Assembly (NCBI GenBank): GCA_027382625.1
Contig: JAJKFJ010023942.1
Span: 1-27,783 of the forward strand
DNA length: 27,783 nt
DNA from: Tetmemena sp. SeJ-2015
Lineage: Eukaryota; Ciliophora; Spirotrichea; Sporadotrichida; Oxytrichidae
Reading direction: 5' to 3'
In this document: positions 27,421-27,783 of the stretch, in pieces
Position numbering within the stretch: position 1 is the stretch's first letter
Layout: each line of letters starts with the position of its first letter
Made by a program: the position numbers and the translations under genes
The notes under the pieces: model-generated
Seen by the model: the letters and a program-made list of their open reading frames with translations, nothing else
The model's database searches: none
What the model was told of the DNA's origin: nothing

Positions 27421-27783
27421 TTAATTAAAACTCAATAAATATTTTACATATTATAATGAATTGGGTTCATGAGCTAAGAAATAGATACCAACTAAATCAA
27501 CTTACAAGAGAGTAAAGCTATTAATTATAATTTATGGACTAATTTATTTAAGGTTTATTTTTAATCTTCAAACAAATAAATATATTAAATAATTATTAAT
27601 TTTGAGATTTTCAAAGGTTTTTAATTTATTTTGCTAAAGAGAGTACTTAGAAACTAAATTGGGACGATCAAGCGTAAGACAATCATATCCAGCTTTCGGA
27701 TGACTTAAAACTTTTATACAATTAAATAATTATCATTTTATGATCAAAATTTAATAAACTTAACCATTAAATGATTAAAGAAT

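Noticed and set aside
1..27783. TGA as a sense codon
   Set aside because: In-frame TGAs appear only in decayed or unresolved regions; the calpain, hydrolase, 371-, 472- and 738-residue models have none internally, and several genes end at TGA at natural family ends.
1..27783. CRISPR arrays, bacterial operons, ribosome binding sites
   Set aside because: No regularly spaced repeats or prokaryotic signals are present; the introns, reassigned code and IESs are those of a ciliate.

Overview
The window reads as micronuclear (germline) DNA of a hypotrich ciliate of the Oxytricha/Stylonychia type. Background is very AT-rich. Coding islands are richer in G+C, and their frames are full of in-frame TAA and TAG where related proteins have glutamine; TGA is the stop. 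Genes are broken into macronuclear-destined segments (MDSs) separated by internal eliminated sequences (IESs). At most breaks a 2-10 bp direct repeat (pointer) sits on both sides, and removing one copy plus the IES restores the frame. Introns are short (mostly 34-37 nt, GTAAG/GTAAA...TAG). All splices here were made by hand from reading frame, pointer and protein-family fit; nothing was run against a database.

Layout, left to right. 1-125: a coding scrap leaving the window. 2,480-11,714 (minus): a non-scrambled gene for a secreted calpain-like cysteine protease, in about 21 MDSs and 20 IESs. Its larger IESs hold unrelated coding fragments (4.97-5.36, 5.78-6.17, 6.53-6.78, 7.58-7.79 kb) and a repeat copy (6.84-6.98 kb). 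12,671-14,413 (plus): an unrecognised protein gene with a 549-bp GC-rich, hairpin-bearing IES. 15,394-16,560 (minus): a secreted class-2-type lipase. 17,032-18,454 (plus): a Gln-rich protein. 18,549-21,348 (minus): a 738-residue protein with a coiled-coil C-terminus. 21,385-22,180 plus 23,934-about 24,080 (plus): an unrecognised gene split by a 1.75-kb Tc1/IS630 (TBE-like) transposon with 21-bp perfect terminal inverted repeats, a decayed transposase and an intact 207-codon second ORF. 24,290-24,790: a G+C-richer segment with a repeat copy. 24,880-25,370 (plus): a further coding block. 25,462-26,545 (minus): an EMB8/YheT/ABHD-type alpha/beta hydrolase. 26,796-27,783: a decayed copy of part of that hydrolase and small possible MDSs.

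The secreted protease and lipase would suit extracellular or food-vacuole digestion, but nothing shows that the genes work together. Genes are tightly packed: the 18.5-21.3 and 21.4 kb genes start 36 bp apart on opposite strands, and two convergent pairs end about 91-95 bp apart. The main points are the pointer-by-pointer reconstruction of the calpain gene, the transposon whose clean removal restores its host ORF, and the coding fragments nested inside IESs.
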